DNA from: Anaeramoeba ignava
Taxonomy: Eukaryota > Metamonada > Anaeramoebidae
Direction of reading: 5' to 3'
NCBI GenBank assembly: GCA_028826165.1
Contig: JAPDFW010000136.1
Span: forward strand, 259,501 to 323,500
Length of the DNA: 64,000 nt
The stretch's first letter is position 1. Each line of letters opens with the position of its first letter. The position numbers and the translations under genes are program-made. Of the stretch, positions 11,364 through 32,842 are shown in pieces. Under the pieces are notes generated by a model. It did no database searches, was not told the DNA's origin, and saw nothing but the letters and a program-made list of their open reading frames with translations.

Positions 11364-14300
11364 TTAAAATTGTTTGTGTTTTCCATTGGAAAAACCTATA
11401 TTATTTTCTTTACATTCTTCTTCATAATTCTTATTCAAATTTGAATAATTTTTCTTTTCATCTTTTAAAATTTCACTTTGAATTAAATTCAATTCTTGTT
11501 GAATAAATTCAATTAAAAATTCATCTTCAACTTGAAGAAATTCTTTCATTTTCAAATTGGAATCATTTTGAAGAATATTATTTAATTCAATAAGTGCTTG
11601 TTTTCTTGTTTCTTGATTAACAATTCTGTCAAAAATTTCTTTTCCTAAATTTTCTTTTTTGGGATTAATTTGTCCATTTTTTTCTGAATGAATCAAATTT
11701 TGATCTTTTTCTTTTTCAAAATCTTTTTTCTCAATTGAATTGAAATGTGCCATGAATTTTTCAAGATATAAAATAACCTCTGATTTTGGATTTTGTGGGA
11801 TTTTTTCAATAAAATCAAAAATTGACTCTTTTTTAGTCTCGACTAATTTGTATAAAAAAAACTTGATTATATTTAAAGCTTCAGAAAATTGATTTGTATT
11901 ATTATTATTATTATTTGTTTTTTTTGAAGAAATGGAACAATCTTTTTTGAATTGGGCTAATTTTTCTAAAAATAAATGAATTTGCAATAAAATTGTTGCA
12001 ATTTCCAAACTTGAAACTTTTTTCTCATCAAATTTCTTTTGTGGATTTTTAACAATTAAATTTTGAACGATTCGTTGAATGCATTTAAAAAGACTTGAAA
12101 ACATTGAATGATCTTTTGAATCTGTTTGAATCATTATTTGCACATCATTTCCTTCTTCTTTTTGTTTTTCTAGTTCTTGTTCTTTTTCAAGTTGTTTGAT
12201 TGATAATTGCAACAGAATTGGAAAAAGAATATTTTTATCAATTTTTTCAAGAATCAGTAAAATTAATCCATTAAATCGCTGAAAAATTTTTGTGGAATCA
12301 AATTTGTAAAAGCTTTCTCTTGTTGAAATTCGAAGTAAATCTTCAATTATTCTTTCCAATAAGGGTTGAGGAAGTTTTGAACTGAAATTTTCATATCGTT
12401 TGAAAATATGAATCAAAAATCCAAGACAATTTTCCCAATAGCTAATCAATTCATTATTAAAATTTTTAATTGAAGGTGAAAATTTTGTAAATGATTGAAG
12501 AAGATCGAAAACGAGTTTCTCGAAGAAGAAAAGCATTTCTTTTTCTGAATCTGGGTCTGAAATGATTTGGGGATCTAAAATTTGTTGGCGAATTAAAGAA
12601 AGTATTTTGGATTTAGTTTGAGTTGAAGTGAGAAAGAAAGTTTTGACAAGTTGAATAAACGGTTGATCTTTAATTGAATCAAAATCATCTTCTTGATTGA
12701 TATTGTTATTATTATTATTATTTGATTCATTTTCTTGTTTTGAGTTGTTTTTTGTTGTTTTTTTTGTGTTTTTTCTTCTGGCCATAAAAAGAGTTGATTG
12801 AGACTTAAATTTTTGCATTGGATTCTTAATAGAAAGAGTTTTTGGCTTTTTTTCCTTTTTGATCTTGATGATCTTTGGTTTTTTCTTTATTGGATCTTTT
12901 TTTAAAACGATTTTTGGGCTTATATTTTCTTTGAGATCATTTTGAGATTGATTTGGAGTTTTTTCCTTTTGGAGAATAAAAGAATCAAGAATTTCTAATT
13001 GTTCCTGATTTAATAATTGCTTGACTTTTTCTTTTGAGTTTATATAATAATGGTAGGTAATTTCCAAAGCGCATTCTTGGTGGATTGTCTCGTTTTCCTT
13101 TTGGATAAAAGAGGAAAGTGTTGAAATGGATGATTCCATGTTTGTGATGTTTCGGAGATGATGTTTTTTGAAAAGATTGCGAAGAGCAATAAGTATTTCT
13201 GTTTTTGTGATGATATTGATTTCAGAAGAAATTTCGTTGAGATTTAATGATTGGATCAATAATTCGAAAATTTGACTTGCTGGATAAATTTTGCAAATTT
13301 TTTGCAAATTATTCTTGCAAAAACTTCGGATGGCTTTTTGACTGTTTCCAAGAAGTAAAACAAGTGGGGGAACAATTAATAGGGATTCATATTCAGAAAT
13401 TCGATGTCCATTTGAATGCAGAAACTCAAGTAATTTTTCTAGATTTTTCATCAGCTTTTGTCCAACATTTGCTTGTTCATTTGAAATCTCGGGATCAATT
13501 AACCAAATAAAGAAATGGCAAAAAACAAGATCCAAATTTTCTAAAAGTTGCTTTTTTTCGTGAATAAATGTTGTTTGACTATATTTTGACATCCCAGAAA
13601 GATATTCTTTAGTTTTGGACGAAAAAAGCAAATTGTTTTGCTTGGATTGCAGAATGTTTTTTGATTCGGAACGGATCCATTCATAAATTTTTTGTTTCAC
13701 AACAAAGGCAGCCCAAAAAGAATTGAATTCACTTTTGAATTTTGATTCTCGATCATTTTTGGTTGATTCAGTTGAAGTTTGGAAAATAGGGAAATATTTT
13801 TTGACAGGATTTGTTATAATAGTTTGTGATTTTGAAGAGAAAATTAACGGTTTTTTTGCAGGAACTTTGACAATTTGACTTTTTACTTTTCTTGTTAATT
13901 TTATTGGTTTGACAGCTTTTTTAGTCAGAACTTTTCTTATTTGCAAATTTTTCTTTTGAATTTCTTGTTTTGGAGTTGGAGGTCTTATTTTGGGTTTTGG
14001 CTGGCTTCTTTCAAACTGCAGTAAAAGACGTGCAACTTTTCTTGTTATTGATGCATTTTGGATCGAACGTGTTTGTTTGCGAACATTTGAAATACCAATA
14101 TTTTCTGAGATTTTCTGGAAAATTTTCTCTGATATTTTTCTTGAATCCATATTTTTATCAACAAGAATTGAACAAATTGGATTAATTAACAAAATGCAGT
14201 TTTCTTTTTTGGAATTTGGAAGTAAATTTAAATCGATCCAATTCAATAAACATGTTCTTCCTGTTGGATGAGTGTTGTTTGCAAGAGCGTGAGGAATATA

Positions 14301-17300
14301 TTTAATCAAGGAATCAAAAGGAACATGTTTTGGGATTTCCTGGAGACATTTCAATGCGGATTCGTGGATTCCTTGATGAATATCGAATATATTCTTAAGG
14401 AGATTTGAGAAAAATAAAGGCGCAAGATTCTCCATGTTTTTTCCCAGATAATCCAAAACAAAATGAATTGTGGAAAGTGTTTGTATTTTCAAAGGTTTGT
14501 TATTCTCATCAAGAATGTTGTTTATGTTTTGGAATAATGGAATAAATTCTTCGACAGGCGGAAGAGTTTTTGCCTTTTGGATTATGTTCTGAAGATCTTG
14601 AAGTGCCTTCTTTTTTTTATCTGTGGAATCTGAAGTGAGAGCTTGAATAAGAGAATTGAAGTCTATTGTTTTTTTCTTGATATTTATTTTCTTTTTTATG
14701 GGTTTGATTTTTGGTTTTTTTTGATTTTGAATTTGATTTTGATTTTGATTTTGATTTTGATTTTGATTTTGATTTTGATTTTGATTTTGATTTTCATTTT
14801 GATTTGCTTTTTTGTTTTTTTCCAATTTCGCTTCAATTATTTTCTGATAATGTGGACTTTCTAAAATTGGTAAAAGATCTTTAATTGTATTTTTCCCAAA
14901 ATGATTCGATAAAATGAGAATTGATTGTGTGATGCATTTTTTTGTTTCTGCATTTGTGGAAGTGAAGGAAACCTTAAAAATATCAAACAAAAAAGGTAAA
15001 ATTAAAGAGTCTTGATTAACATTTAATTTTGCTAAATAAGATTTGATCCATTTCAAGATTTCTTGCACTGTTTTGACGTTTTGGTTTTTTGGCAATTCAA
15101 GAGATAAACATTCAAAAGTTGTTTTTGCACCACAAAGAGAAATAAAAAAATCAAACACAGAAATGACCAAATTTGCAATTTTGGATTCTGATAAATTTCG
15201 GAGCAGAAAAGGAAGAAGAAAAGGATATGTATTGCTGCTGAAAAACAGTGATTTTGGAGAGAATATGCTTGATAATTTTGATCATTGATTTGAGAACAGA
15301 AACATTAGATTCTTGGAAATCGGATTCCATTTCGATTCCACGAAGTAAAACTGGATAATTTTCAGAAAGTGTGTCTGAAAGTTTGTCAATTAAAGGAATA
15401 AGGGAATCTAAACCTTCCTTTTTATGTTTCCAAAATTTATCGGAAATTTTTTTCCGAATTTCTTCTGGTATTAATTCTTTCCATTTTTCATAAGCTGTAT
15501 TTGAAGGAATTAATGCGTGCTTTTGTTTTGGAGGCTTTGTTGTCTCAGATTCAATTTTAAGTTGTTCTCTTACTGTTTTTTTAGTTGTTTTTTTTGCTTT
15601 TTTTTTGTCGTTAAAATTTCCCAAATTTTTCGGTTTGGAAATTATTTCTGGTTTTTGAAATTGCTTGAATTTTGAAACAGAAATTGTCATTCTTGGTTTG
15701 TTACTGAATTGATTTGAAAAAGCAGATGGTTTTTCTTGAAAAGAGACATTTTCTTGAATCCCAACAATTTTGGTTGTTTTTTTGCGAATTTTTGGAAGTG
15801 AAGAAGTTAAATTTAGAAGATCTTGAATTTGATTTGAAGAAACAAGATTTTTGAGTTTGAATTTTTTGGAATTTTGCAAAGAAAAGAGAGTTGGAAAAAC
15901 TAAATCTTCTCCAACTTGTTTAATTAAAATGCTAAAAGTGATAAAAGATTGATTTCGAACTTTTGGACTTGCATCTTGTAATTTTGGAATAAGAAATGAT
16001 TGTAATTCTTGTAAATGATTTTGTAATATTTTAGGTTTTGTTTTTGAAAAAATATTTGCCAAATAAATCAATGTTCCATTTCTAACTAGAAAGATTTTAT
16101 GATTCAAAGCAGCTTCGACGTCTAGAATTAAAATTAAAAATTAAAATTAAAATTAAAATTAAAAATTAAAAAAATTGATCAAATTTGATCAAAAAAAAAT
16201 TTTTTTTAAATTAAATTAAATTAAAAATTAAAATGTACCCTTTAAAGTCTCTTGCATTTTCATGCATTTTAAAGCCAATAACTGAGTTGTGTTTAAGACA
16301 TCATTGAAGCATCTTTTGTCTTTAAACCTCTCGAACAAAACTGGCAACAAACCGCGGGCAATTGTTCTAAAATTCGCAGTAAGACCTTTAGCTAACAAAC
16401 CAATAGCCTTTATAGCTAAATTAGTTAAATTAATATAATTTTCATGTTCAACAATACGTTGAAGTTCGACAGCAAGATATTGATAGTTTCCGTTTGCAAT
16501 TCTTGAATGGTCCAGCAGAGAACATATAAGGTCAAGAATTTTTTGTCTTGTTTCCAAGTTTGAGCTTTGCATTTGTTCAGATAGATCGTTGGGAATGTGA
16601 GATAAAACATCAAATGGTTTTTCTAGCATTGTTTGTCTTTGTTTAGTAGTTTTGGATTGGATATTTTGCTTTTCAAGATCTTTTGAAAGATGATCTATAA
16701 TTTGAAATGTAACGGCTCTAAATTCAACTTTATTAGAATTTGGACTTCGTTTTGCATTTGGATTTTGACTTGAATTTTCTTTTGGATTTTCTTTTAAATT
16801 TTCTTTTAAATTTTCTTTTAAATTTTCTTTTTTTCTAATTTCTTTTTTTCTAATTTCTTCTTTGATTTCTTTTATTAATTCTTCAGGAAGTTCAAGATTT
16901 TCAAATGGTGATGTTGAATTGATTCTTTTTGCTATAATTAAAATGGTTGATTTGGCTTTTTGTTTGATATTTGAATCCCAATGAGTAAATAAACCATATA
17001 AAAAGTTAATAAGTTGATTAAAACTTGGACATTTTGAAAAAGAATTGGAAGTCAAATTCGAAAATAAATCAAGAATATAAGAAATAAATCTTGAAGTTTT
17101 TTGTTTCTTTGAATTTGAAAGAATAATTCCAAGTATTTTTTCTAAATCTTGAAGGATATTAACTGATAAATTAAGAATTTTAACGCTTTTTTCTTGAGTT
17201 GATTGTGTGATTCCAAAAGTGGAACTAGTTAATTTAGAAACAACTTCAATAATTGTATTTTCTTTTAAATTTGAACTAAATTTTTCAAAAAGGATTGAAA

Positions 17301-17820
17301 CTAAATCAAGTGATTTTTCTTGTACAATAGAAAGTGAATCTTCGAGGAATGAAAGGATAATTGAAACTATTTTAGTTTTTTTTTTTTTTTTGGATTTTTT
17401 AAAAAAAAAATTTTTTTTTTGAATTGAAAAGTCTTGATTTTTTTGCTTTTTTAATTTCAAACCAGTTTCTTTTGATAGATTTTTAGTTTTTTCATTTAAA
17501 AGAGTTTTTTCAATTTCTTCTAATTGTGAAAGTTTTGTTTTCCAAGAAGATATTGTAAATTGATTTGAATTTAAATTTGAATTTGTATTTGAATTTGAAT
17601 TTGGATTTGAATTTAAATTTGAATTTGAATTTGAATTTGGATTTGAATTTGTATTTGAATTTGAATTTGAATTTGGATTTGAATTTGAATTTGAATTTGA
17701 ATTTGAATTTGGATTTGAATTTGAATTTGAATTTGAATTTAAATTTGTATTTGAATTTGAATTTGAATTTGTATTTGTATTTGAATTTGTATTTGAATTT
17801 GTATTTTGAATAACTTGCAT
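11364..17820 (-). CDS. XMAP215: XMAP215/ch-TOG/Dis1 microtubule polymerase
   Basis: Multi-TOG HEAT-repeat protein that binds tubulin and adds it to microtubule plus ends (family role). Exon 1 17820-16239, 117-bp intron, exon 2 16121-11364. An Asn-Ser tract at the N terminus is followed by TOG-like arrays. TOG2 is clear (PFDVLSHIP, LAKGLTANFRTIARGLLPVL), TOG3 has FWKHKKEGLDSL, and TOG5 has ICKIYPASQIFELLIQSL as in ch-TOG. Asn-Gln and basic linkers separate them. Frame break: the frame of 16107-15151 must move +1 near 15245, at a five-T run after LSKIT, to enter YPFLLPFLLRNL. Removing one base gives 2113 codons in total. No GT-AG intron explains it, so it is a sequence error or a genuine lesion. 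AACGG and AACGA motifs lie upstream. Confidence 0.85.
17565..17813. repeat. (TTTGAA)n tract encoding the Asn-Ser N terminus of XMAP215
   Basis: Hexamer array TTTGAA with TTTGTA and TTTGGA variants. On the minus strand it reads AAT-TCA, AAT-ACA and AAT-CCA (Asn-Ser/Thr/Pro) for about 80 residues directly after the start codon. Confidence 0.85.
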
Positions 17821-17865
17821 TTTTTTTTTGGAAGTATAAAAAAAATTAAAATAAAAAGTATAAAT

Positions 17866-18023
17866 CGTTGATTTGAATTTTAATAAAAAGAATAAAAATA
17901 ATAAAAAGAGAAAAATAAAAATAATTCAAATAAAAAAAATAAAAAATTTGATCAAAATGATCCGTTAATTTTAATTTTAATTTTAATTTTAATTTTAATT
18001 TTAATTTTAATTTTTTTTAACGA
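17866..18023 (-). promoter_or_regulatory. AACGG / AACGA elements upstream of XMAP215
   Basis: CCGTT at 17962-17966 (AACGG in gene orientation, ~145 bp upstream of the start), CGTT at 17866-17869 (AACGA in gene orientation) and AACGA at 18019-18023. AACGG is the core of Myb-bound mitosis-specific elements in plants. The same pentamer occurs upstream of UBE2C and CKS1 here. Function is inferred. Confidence 0.4.
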
Positions 18024-18184
18024 TTCAAAAATAAATAAAAAATAAAATAATTTCAATCAAAATAATCAAAAAATGCTTTGTTGTTTTTTGTTCTTGTTTG
18101 AATTACTTTTGATTCTTTTTATTCTTTTTTTTCCTGATTAAAAAAGAAAAAAAAAAGATTAGAAAAGATCTTAATAAAAAAAGA

Positions 18185-18925
18185 GGAAAAAAAAAAAGTA
18201 ATTTTGTTTTTGATTTAAAAATTGGATTATTTTGTTTTTAATTTAAAAATTGGATTAAATTGTTTTTGATTTAAAAATTGGATTATTTTGTTTTTGATTT
18301 AAAAATTGGATTAATTTGATTATTTTGTTTTTAATTTAAAAATTAATTTAATTTGTTTTTAATTTGATTATTTTGTTTTTGATTTAAAATTTGATTATTT
18401 TGTTTTTAATTTAAAAATTAATTTGATTGAAAATTGGATTATTTTGAATTATTTTGGATTTTGATTAATTTGATTTTGTTTTTAATTTAAAAATTGGATT
18501 AATTTGATTTTGTTTTTAATTTAAAATTTGATTATTTTGTTTTTAATTTAATTTAAAAATTGAATTAATTTGTTTTTAATTTGATTATTTTGATTATTTT
18601 GATTTGAAAATTGGATTAAATTGTTTTTGATTTAAAAATTAATTTATTTTGTTTTTGATTTAAAAATTGGATTAATTTGTTTTTGATTTAAAAATTGGAT
18701 TAATTTGATTATTTTGTTTTTGATTTAAAAATTGAATTAATTTGATTGTTTTGTTTTTGATTTAAAAATTGGATTATTTTGTTTTTAATTTGATTGAAAA
18801 TTGGATTATTTTGATTATTTTGATTATTTTGTTTTTAATTTAAAAATTGAATTATTTTGTTTTTGATTTAAAATTTGGATTAATTTGTTTTTGATTTAAA
18901 AAATGGATTAATTTGATTGAAAATG
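18185..18925. repeat. Intergenic imperfect repeats between XMAP215 and Sec14 genes
   Basis: Roughly 30-bp imperfect units such as TTTGTTTTTGATTTAAAAAT with TGGATTAATTTG spacers. T and G rich on the plus strand, with almost no C. The block follows the 3' end of the Sec14 gene and precedes the XMAP215 start. The rest of 17821-18185 is A/T runs with the AACG elements; no gene seen. Confidence 0.7.
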
Positions 18926-21900
18926 GATTATTTCTTTTCGTCTTGATTATCATCTTGTCCATCACTTTCCATAATTTGAAAATCATCATCTGAATCAAGA
19001 GGTCCACTAACTTTGTTTTCTTCATTTGATGTTTCACTTTCATCTTCTTTTTCATCTTCTTTTTCTTTTTCATCTTCTTTTTTTCTTTTTCTTTTTCTTT
19101 TTCTTTTTCTTTTTCTTTTTTTAACTTTTCTTCTTTTTCTTTTTTAAGTTGTTCTTTTGTTTTTTTCTTTCTTGGAATTGCTTTAGGATCAGGAAATTTT
19201 CCACCAAGAGATTTAGGAATAGAATCTTCATCAATAAATTCTTTTAAAGTATCAAGAAACTTTGATTTCATAAACACGAACTTAAATTTAATTTTAAATA
19301 TAATTTTGATTTAAATTTGAATTTTAAATTTTAATTTTAATTTTAAATATAATTTTGATTTAAATTTGAATTTAATTTTTATTTCTAAAAATACTTTAGT
19401 TTGTGTTTCTGGATCGATCCATCTTTTTCCAATTTTCCATAAAGTAGAGAAAACCCAACCCATATTAATTAAAAATAATTTTCCAAGTCTTTCTGGATAA
19501 TAATTCATTAAAATATGAGCTGCTTCTTTACATGCAGAATAATCAAAATTTGACCAACCAACACTTTTAACGTTAAAAATGATTACAAAACTATCAACTG
19601 GATAATACATTCTATATTAATTTTAATATAAATTATAATTTTAATTTTAATTTTAATTATAATTTTTATAAATGAATTTTAATTTAAATTATAATTATAA
19701 TTATAATTTTAATTTTAATTTAAATTTAAATTTGATTTTAAATATAAATTTAATTTTAATTTTAATTTAAATTTAAATTTAAATTTGATTTTTAATTTAA
19801 TTTTTAATTTTAAATATAATTTTTAATTTTAATTTTAATTTAAATTTAAATTTGATTTTTAATTTTAAATATAATTTTAATTTTAATTTTAATTTTAATT
19901 TAAATTATACTTTGAAACAGCTTCCTCAACAATATGAATCATGAAATTAATCATTTCTTCACCAGAAGTAACTTTTTTAATATGCCTAGCAGCTTCAACA
20001 ATCATAACAGGTCTTCCAACTTTATCAGTTCCAGAAATAAAAGCTTTCATAGTGTTTATTTCATCAATAACTGATTCTCTTGTGATCGTCTCGGGCTTTT
20101 TTTCTGCTCTCCATTTCGTCTCTTCTCGAAGATAACTTTCTGCTTTTTCAAGATTAAATTGATATCCTCTTAAATATCGTAATAGAAATAAGTCTCTTTC
20201 TTCGTCTTTGTATTTTCCACTAAAATTAGGTGTAATATCTTTTACTTTGTCACGGAATGTGGACAGTAACTTATTTTAAATAAAATTATAAATTAAATTA
20301 TAAATTAAATTATTAATTAAATTATAAATTAAATTATAAATTAAATTATAAATAAATTTATAAATAAAAATATAAATTAAATTATAAATAAAATTATAAA
20401 TAAAATTATAAATTAAATTATAAATAAAATTATAAATAAAATTATAAATAAAATTATAAATTAAATTATAAATTAAATTATAAATTAAATTATAAATTAA
20501 ATTATAAATAAAATTATAAATTAAATTATAAATTAAATTATAAATTAAATTATAAATAAAAATATAAATTAAATTATAAATAAAATTATAAATTAAATTA
20601 TAAATTAATTATTAATAAAAATTATAAATTAAATTATTAATTAAATTATTAATAAAATTATAAATTAAATTATTAATTAAATTATTAATAAAATTATAAA
20701 TTAAATTATTAATTAAATTATTAATAAAAATTATAAATAAAATTATAAATAAAAATTATAAATAAAATTATAAATAAAATTATAAATAAAATTATAAATT
20801 AAATTATAAATAAAATTATATAAATTAAAATTATAAATTAAATTATAAATTAAAATTATAAATTAAATTATAAATTAAATTATAAATTAAATTATAAATA
20901 AAATTATAAATTAAATTATAAATAAAATTATAAATTTATAAATTAAATTATAAATAAATTTATAAAATTATAAATAAAATTATAAATAAAATTATAAATT
21001 AAATTATAAATAAAATTATAAATTAAATATAAATTAAATTATAAATAAAATTATAAATTAAATTATAAATTAAATTATAAATTAAATTATAAATTAAATT
21101 ATAAATTAAATTATAAATTAAATTATAAATTAAATTATAAATTAAATTATAAATTAAATTATAAATTAAAATTATAAATTAAATTATAAATTAAATTATA
21201 AAATTAAATTATAAATAAAATTATAAAATAAAATTATAAATAAAAATTATAAATAAAATTATAAATTAAATTATAAATTAAATTATAAATTAAATTATAA
21301 ATTAAATTATAAATTAAATTATAAATTAAATATAAATAAAATTATAAATTAAAAATTAAATTAAAAATATAAATTAAAATTATAAATAAAATTATAAATA
21401 AAATTATAAAATTAAATTATAAATAAAATTATAAATAAAATTATAAATTAAATTATAAATTAAATTATAAATTAAAATATATAAATCAAATTATAAATAA
21501 AATTATAAATTAAATTATTAATAAAATTATAAATTAAATTATTAATTAAATTATTAATAAAATTATAAATTAAATTATTAATTAAATTATTAATAAAATT
21601 ATAAATTAAATTATTAATTAAATTATTAATAAAATATATAAATTAAATTATTAATTAAATTATAAAATAAAATTATAAATAAAATTATAAATAAAATTAT
21701 AAATAAAATTATAAATAAAATTATAAATAAAAATTATAAATTAAAAATTATAAATAAAATTATAAATAAAAATAAAAAATTATAAATTAAATTATAAATT
21801 AAATTATAAATTAAATTATAAATTAAAATTATAAATTAAATTATAAATAACAATTATAAATTAAATTATAAATTAAATTATAAATTAAATTATAAATAAA

Positions 21901-24030
21901 ATTATAAATAAAATTATAAATAAAATTATAAATAAAATTATAAATTAAATTATTAATAAAAATTATAAATAAAATTATATAAATTAAATTATAAATTAAA
22001 TTATAAATTAAATTATAAAATTAAATTATAAATTAAAATTATAAATAAAATTATAAATTAAATTATAAATTAAATTATAAATTAAATTATAAATTAAATT
22101 ATAAATAAAATTATAAATAAAATTATAAATTAAATTATAAATAAAATTATAAATAAAATTATAAATTAAATTATTAATAAAATTATAAATAAAATTATAA
22201 ATTAAATTATAAATAAAAATTATAAATTAAATTATAAATTAAATTATAAATAAAATTATTAATAAAAATTATAAATTAAATTATAAATTAAAAAATAAAT
22301 AAAATTATAAATTAAAATATAAAATTATAAATTAAAATTATAAATAAAATTATAAATAAAATTATAAATAAAATTATAAATTAAATTATAAATTAAAATT
22401 ATAAATAAAATTATAAATTAAATTATAAATTAAATTATAAAATTAAATTATAAATTAAATTATAAATTTAAATTATAAATTATAAATAAAATTATAAATT
22501 AAATTATAAATTAAATTATAAATTAAATTATAAATTAAATTATAAAAATAAAAATTATAAATAAAATTATAAATAAAATTATAAATTAAATTATTAATAA
22601 AATTATAAATAAAATTATAAATTAAATTATAAATTAAATTATAAATTAAATTATAAATTAAATTATAAATAAAAATTATAAATTAAATTATAAATAAAAT
22701 TATAAATTAAATTATAAATTAAATTATAAATAAAATTATAAATAAAATTATAAATTAAAATTATAAATAAAATTATAAATAAAATTATAAATTAAATTAT
22801 TAATAAAAATTATAAATAAAATTATAAATTAAATTATAAATAAAATTATAAATTAAATTATAAATTAAATTATAAATAAAATTATTAATAAAAATTATAA
22901 ATTAAATTATAAATTAAAATTATAAATAAAATTATAAATTAAAATATAAATTGAATTATAAATAAAATTATAAATTAAATTATAAATAAATTATAAATTA
23001 AATTATTAATTAAAATATAAAATTAAATTATAAATAAAATTATAAATAAAATTATAAATTAAATAATAAATTAAATTATAAATAAAATTATAAAATTAAA
23101 ATATAAATAAAATTATAAATAAAATTATAAATTAAAATATAAATAAAATTATAAATAAAATTATAAATAAAATTATAAATTAAATTATAAATAAAATTAT
23201 AAATTAAATTATAAATAAAACTATAAATTAAATTATAAATTAAATTATAAATTAAATTATAAATAAAAATAATAAATTAAATTATAAATTAAATTATAAA
23301 TAAAATAATAAATTAAATTATAAATAAAATTATAAATTAAATTATAAATAAAATTATAAATTAAATTATAAATAAAATTATAAATTAAATTATAAATAAA
23401 ATTATAAATTAAATTATAAATAAAATTATAAATAAAATTATAAATAAAATTATAAATTAAATTATAAATTAAAAATATAAATAAAAATTATTAATTAAAT
23501 TATAAATAAAATTATAAATAAAATTATAAATAAAATTATAAATAAAATTATAAATTAAATTATAAATAAAATTATAAATTAAATTATTAATTAAATTATA
23601 AATTAAATTATAAATTAAATTATAAATTAAATTATAAATAAAATTATAAATTAAATTATAAATAAAATTATAAATTAAAATTATTAATTAAATTATAAAT
23701 TAAATTATAAATTAAATTATAATGGTTAAAATGGTAAATAAATAAATTATTAATATTGATATTGTAAATGCTTTGCTGTAAATGTTTTTGTTATATTTTA
23801 ATTGTTACTTCTGTTTGTTTTTCATTTAAATTGCCAAGAAAACCAGGATGAGGTTTATAATTCTTTAAAAGCTCTTCTCGTTTTTTTTCTTTTTCTTCAT
23901 CTTCTTTTTCAATTTCTTTTTCAATTTCTTTTTCTTTCTCTTTTTCTTTTTCTTTTTCTTTCTTTTCTTCTTCTTTTTCTTTCTTTTCTTCTTCTTTCTT
24001 TTCAATTTCTTTTTTCTCTTGATTATCCAT
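18852..24030 (-). CDS. Sec14-like CRAL-TRIO lipid-transfer protein
   Basis: CRAL-TRIO proteins bind and exchange phosphatidylinositol, phosphatidylcholine or other lipids. Exons: 24030-23809, 20269-19911, 19611-19395, 19280-18852, summing to 409 codons. An acidic/lysine N terminus leads to YKPHPGFLGNLNEKQTE. CRAL_TRIO_N is in exon 2 (FLLRYLRGYQFNLEKAE). The lipid-binding fold covers exons 2-4 (GTDKVGRPVMIVEAARH, YYPERLGKLFLINMGWVFST, WIDPETQTK, FIDEDSIPKSLGG). Intron 1 is 3539 bp of almost pure A/T. After KEKEKEKEK the listed frame becomes Lys/Met-rich to 18852. A frame shifted at the seven-A run near 19080 instead gives an acidic tail ending at 18928 (GPLDSDDDFQIMESDGQDD), which looks more natural; so there is probably a one-base discrepancy there. 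Confidence 0.85.
19620..19905. repeat. AT-rich repeats in Sec14 intron 2
   Basis: Words of AATTTTAATTTTAATTTAAA and AAATTTGATTTTTAATTTT. The plus strand has a few G and no C that I see, so the sense strand lacks G. Confidence 0.75.
20275..23725. repeat. 3.4-kb A/T-only satellite filling Sec14 intron 1
   Basis: Interlaced words AAATTATAAATTAAATTATA and AAATTATAAATAAAATTATA, with some ATTATTAATTAAA variants. Over ~3.4 kb I see only a handful of G or C bases. It is bounded by the donor GTAACA at 23808 and the acceptor AAG at 20270. Confidence 0.92.
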
Positions 24031-24163
24031 TTAAAAAAATTAAAATTTGTGAAAAAAAAAATGAAAAAAAAAACGAAAAAAAAATTTCTTTTTCTTTTTG
24101 TTTTTGTTTAAAAAATTTCATTTCAAAAGCAAAAAAAATAAAAATTTCACTTTTTTTTTTTGA

Positions 24164-32466
<8,303 letters not shown>

Positions 32467-32842
32467 TTTTTTTTTTGAATTAAGAAAAAGTGAAAAAAAA
32501 ATGAAAAAAATGAAAAAAAAAATTTTGAATTTTAATTTTGTTCCACTTTTTTTTTTGTTTAAAATTTATTTGAAACTTATTTAAAACTTATTTTGAATTT
32601 AAAAAAAGCAAAGAAAATAAATTTTTGTTTTGTTTTGTTTTCTTTTTGTTTTAAAATTTAAATAAGAAAAAAGGAGAATTTAAATTGCGAATTTTGTTTT
32701 CTTTTTTTTTTTTTTTGATCTTAATTTAAATTAAAATTAAAAAATAAAATTAAAAAAATATTGAAATGTTTGATTTGATTTTTGATTTTGAATTGAAATG
32801 AAATGAATTGAAAAAAAAAGAAATGAAAAGAAAAAGAAAAAT
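32467..32842. other. Intergenic spacer, duplicated downstream block
   Basis: A/T runs without coding potential. About 32590-32842 is nearly identical to 37000-37263, both lying just 3' of a FG-GAP/FN3 gene copy. The duplication therefore included the 3' flank. Confidence 0.75.

Noticed and set aside
20275-23725. CRISPR-like array
   Set aside because: No spacers or conserved palindromic repeats; degenerate A/T words inside a spliceosomal intron.
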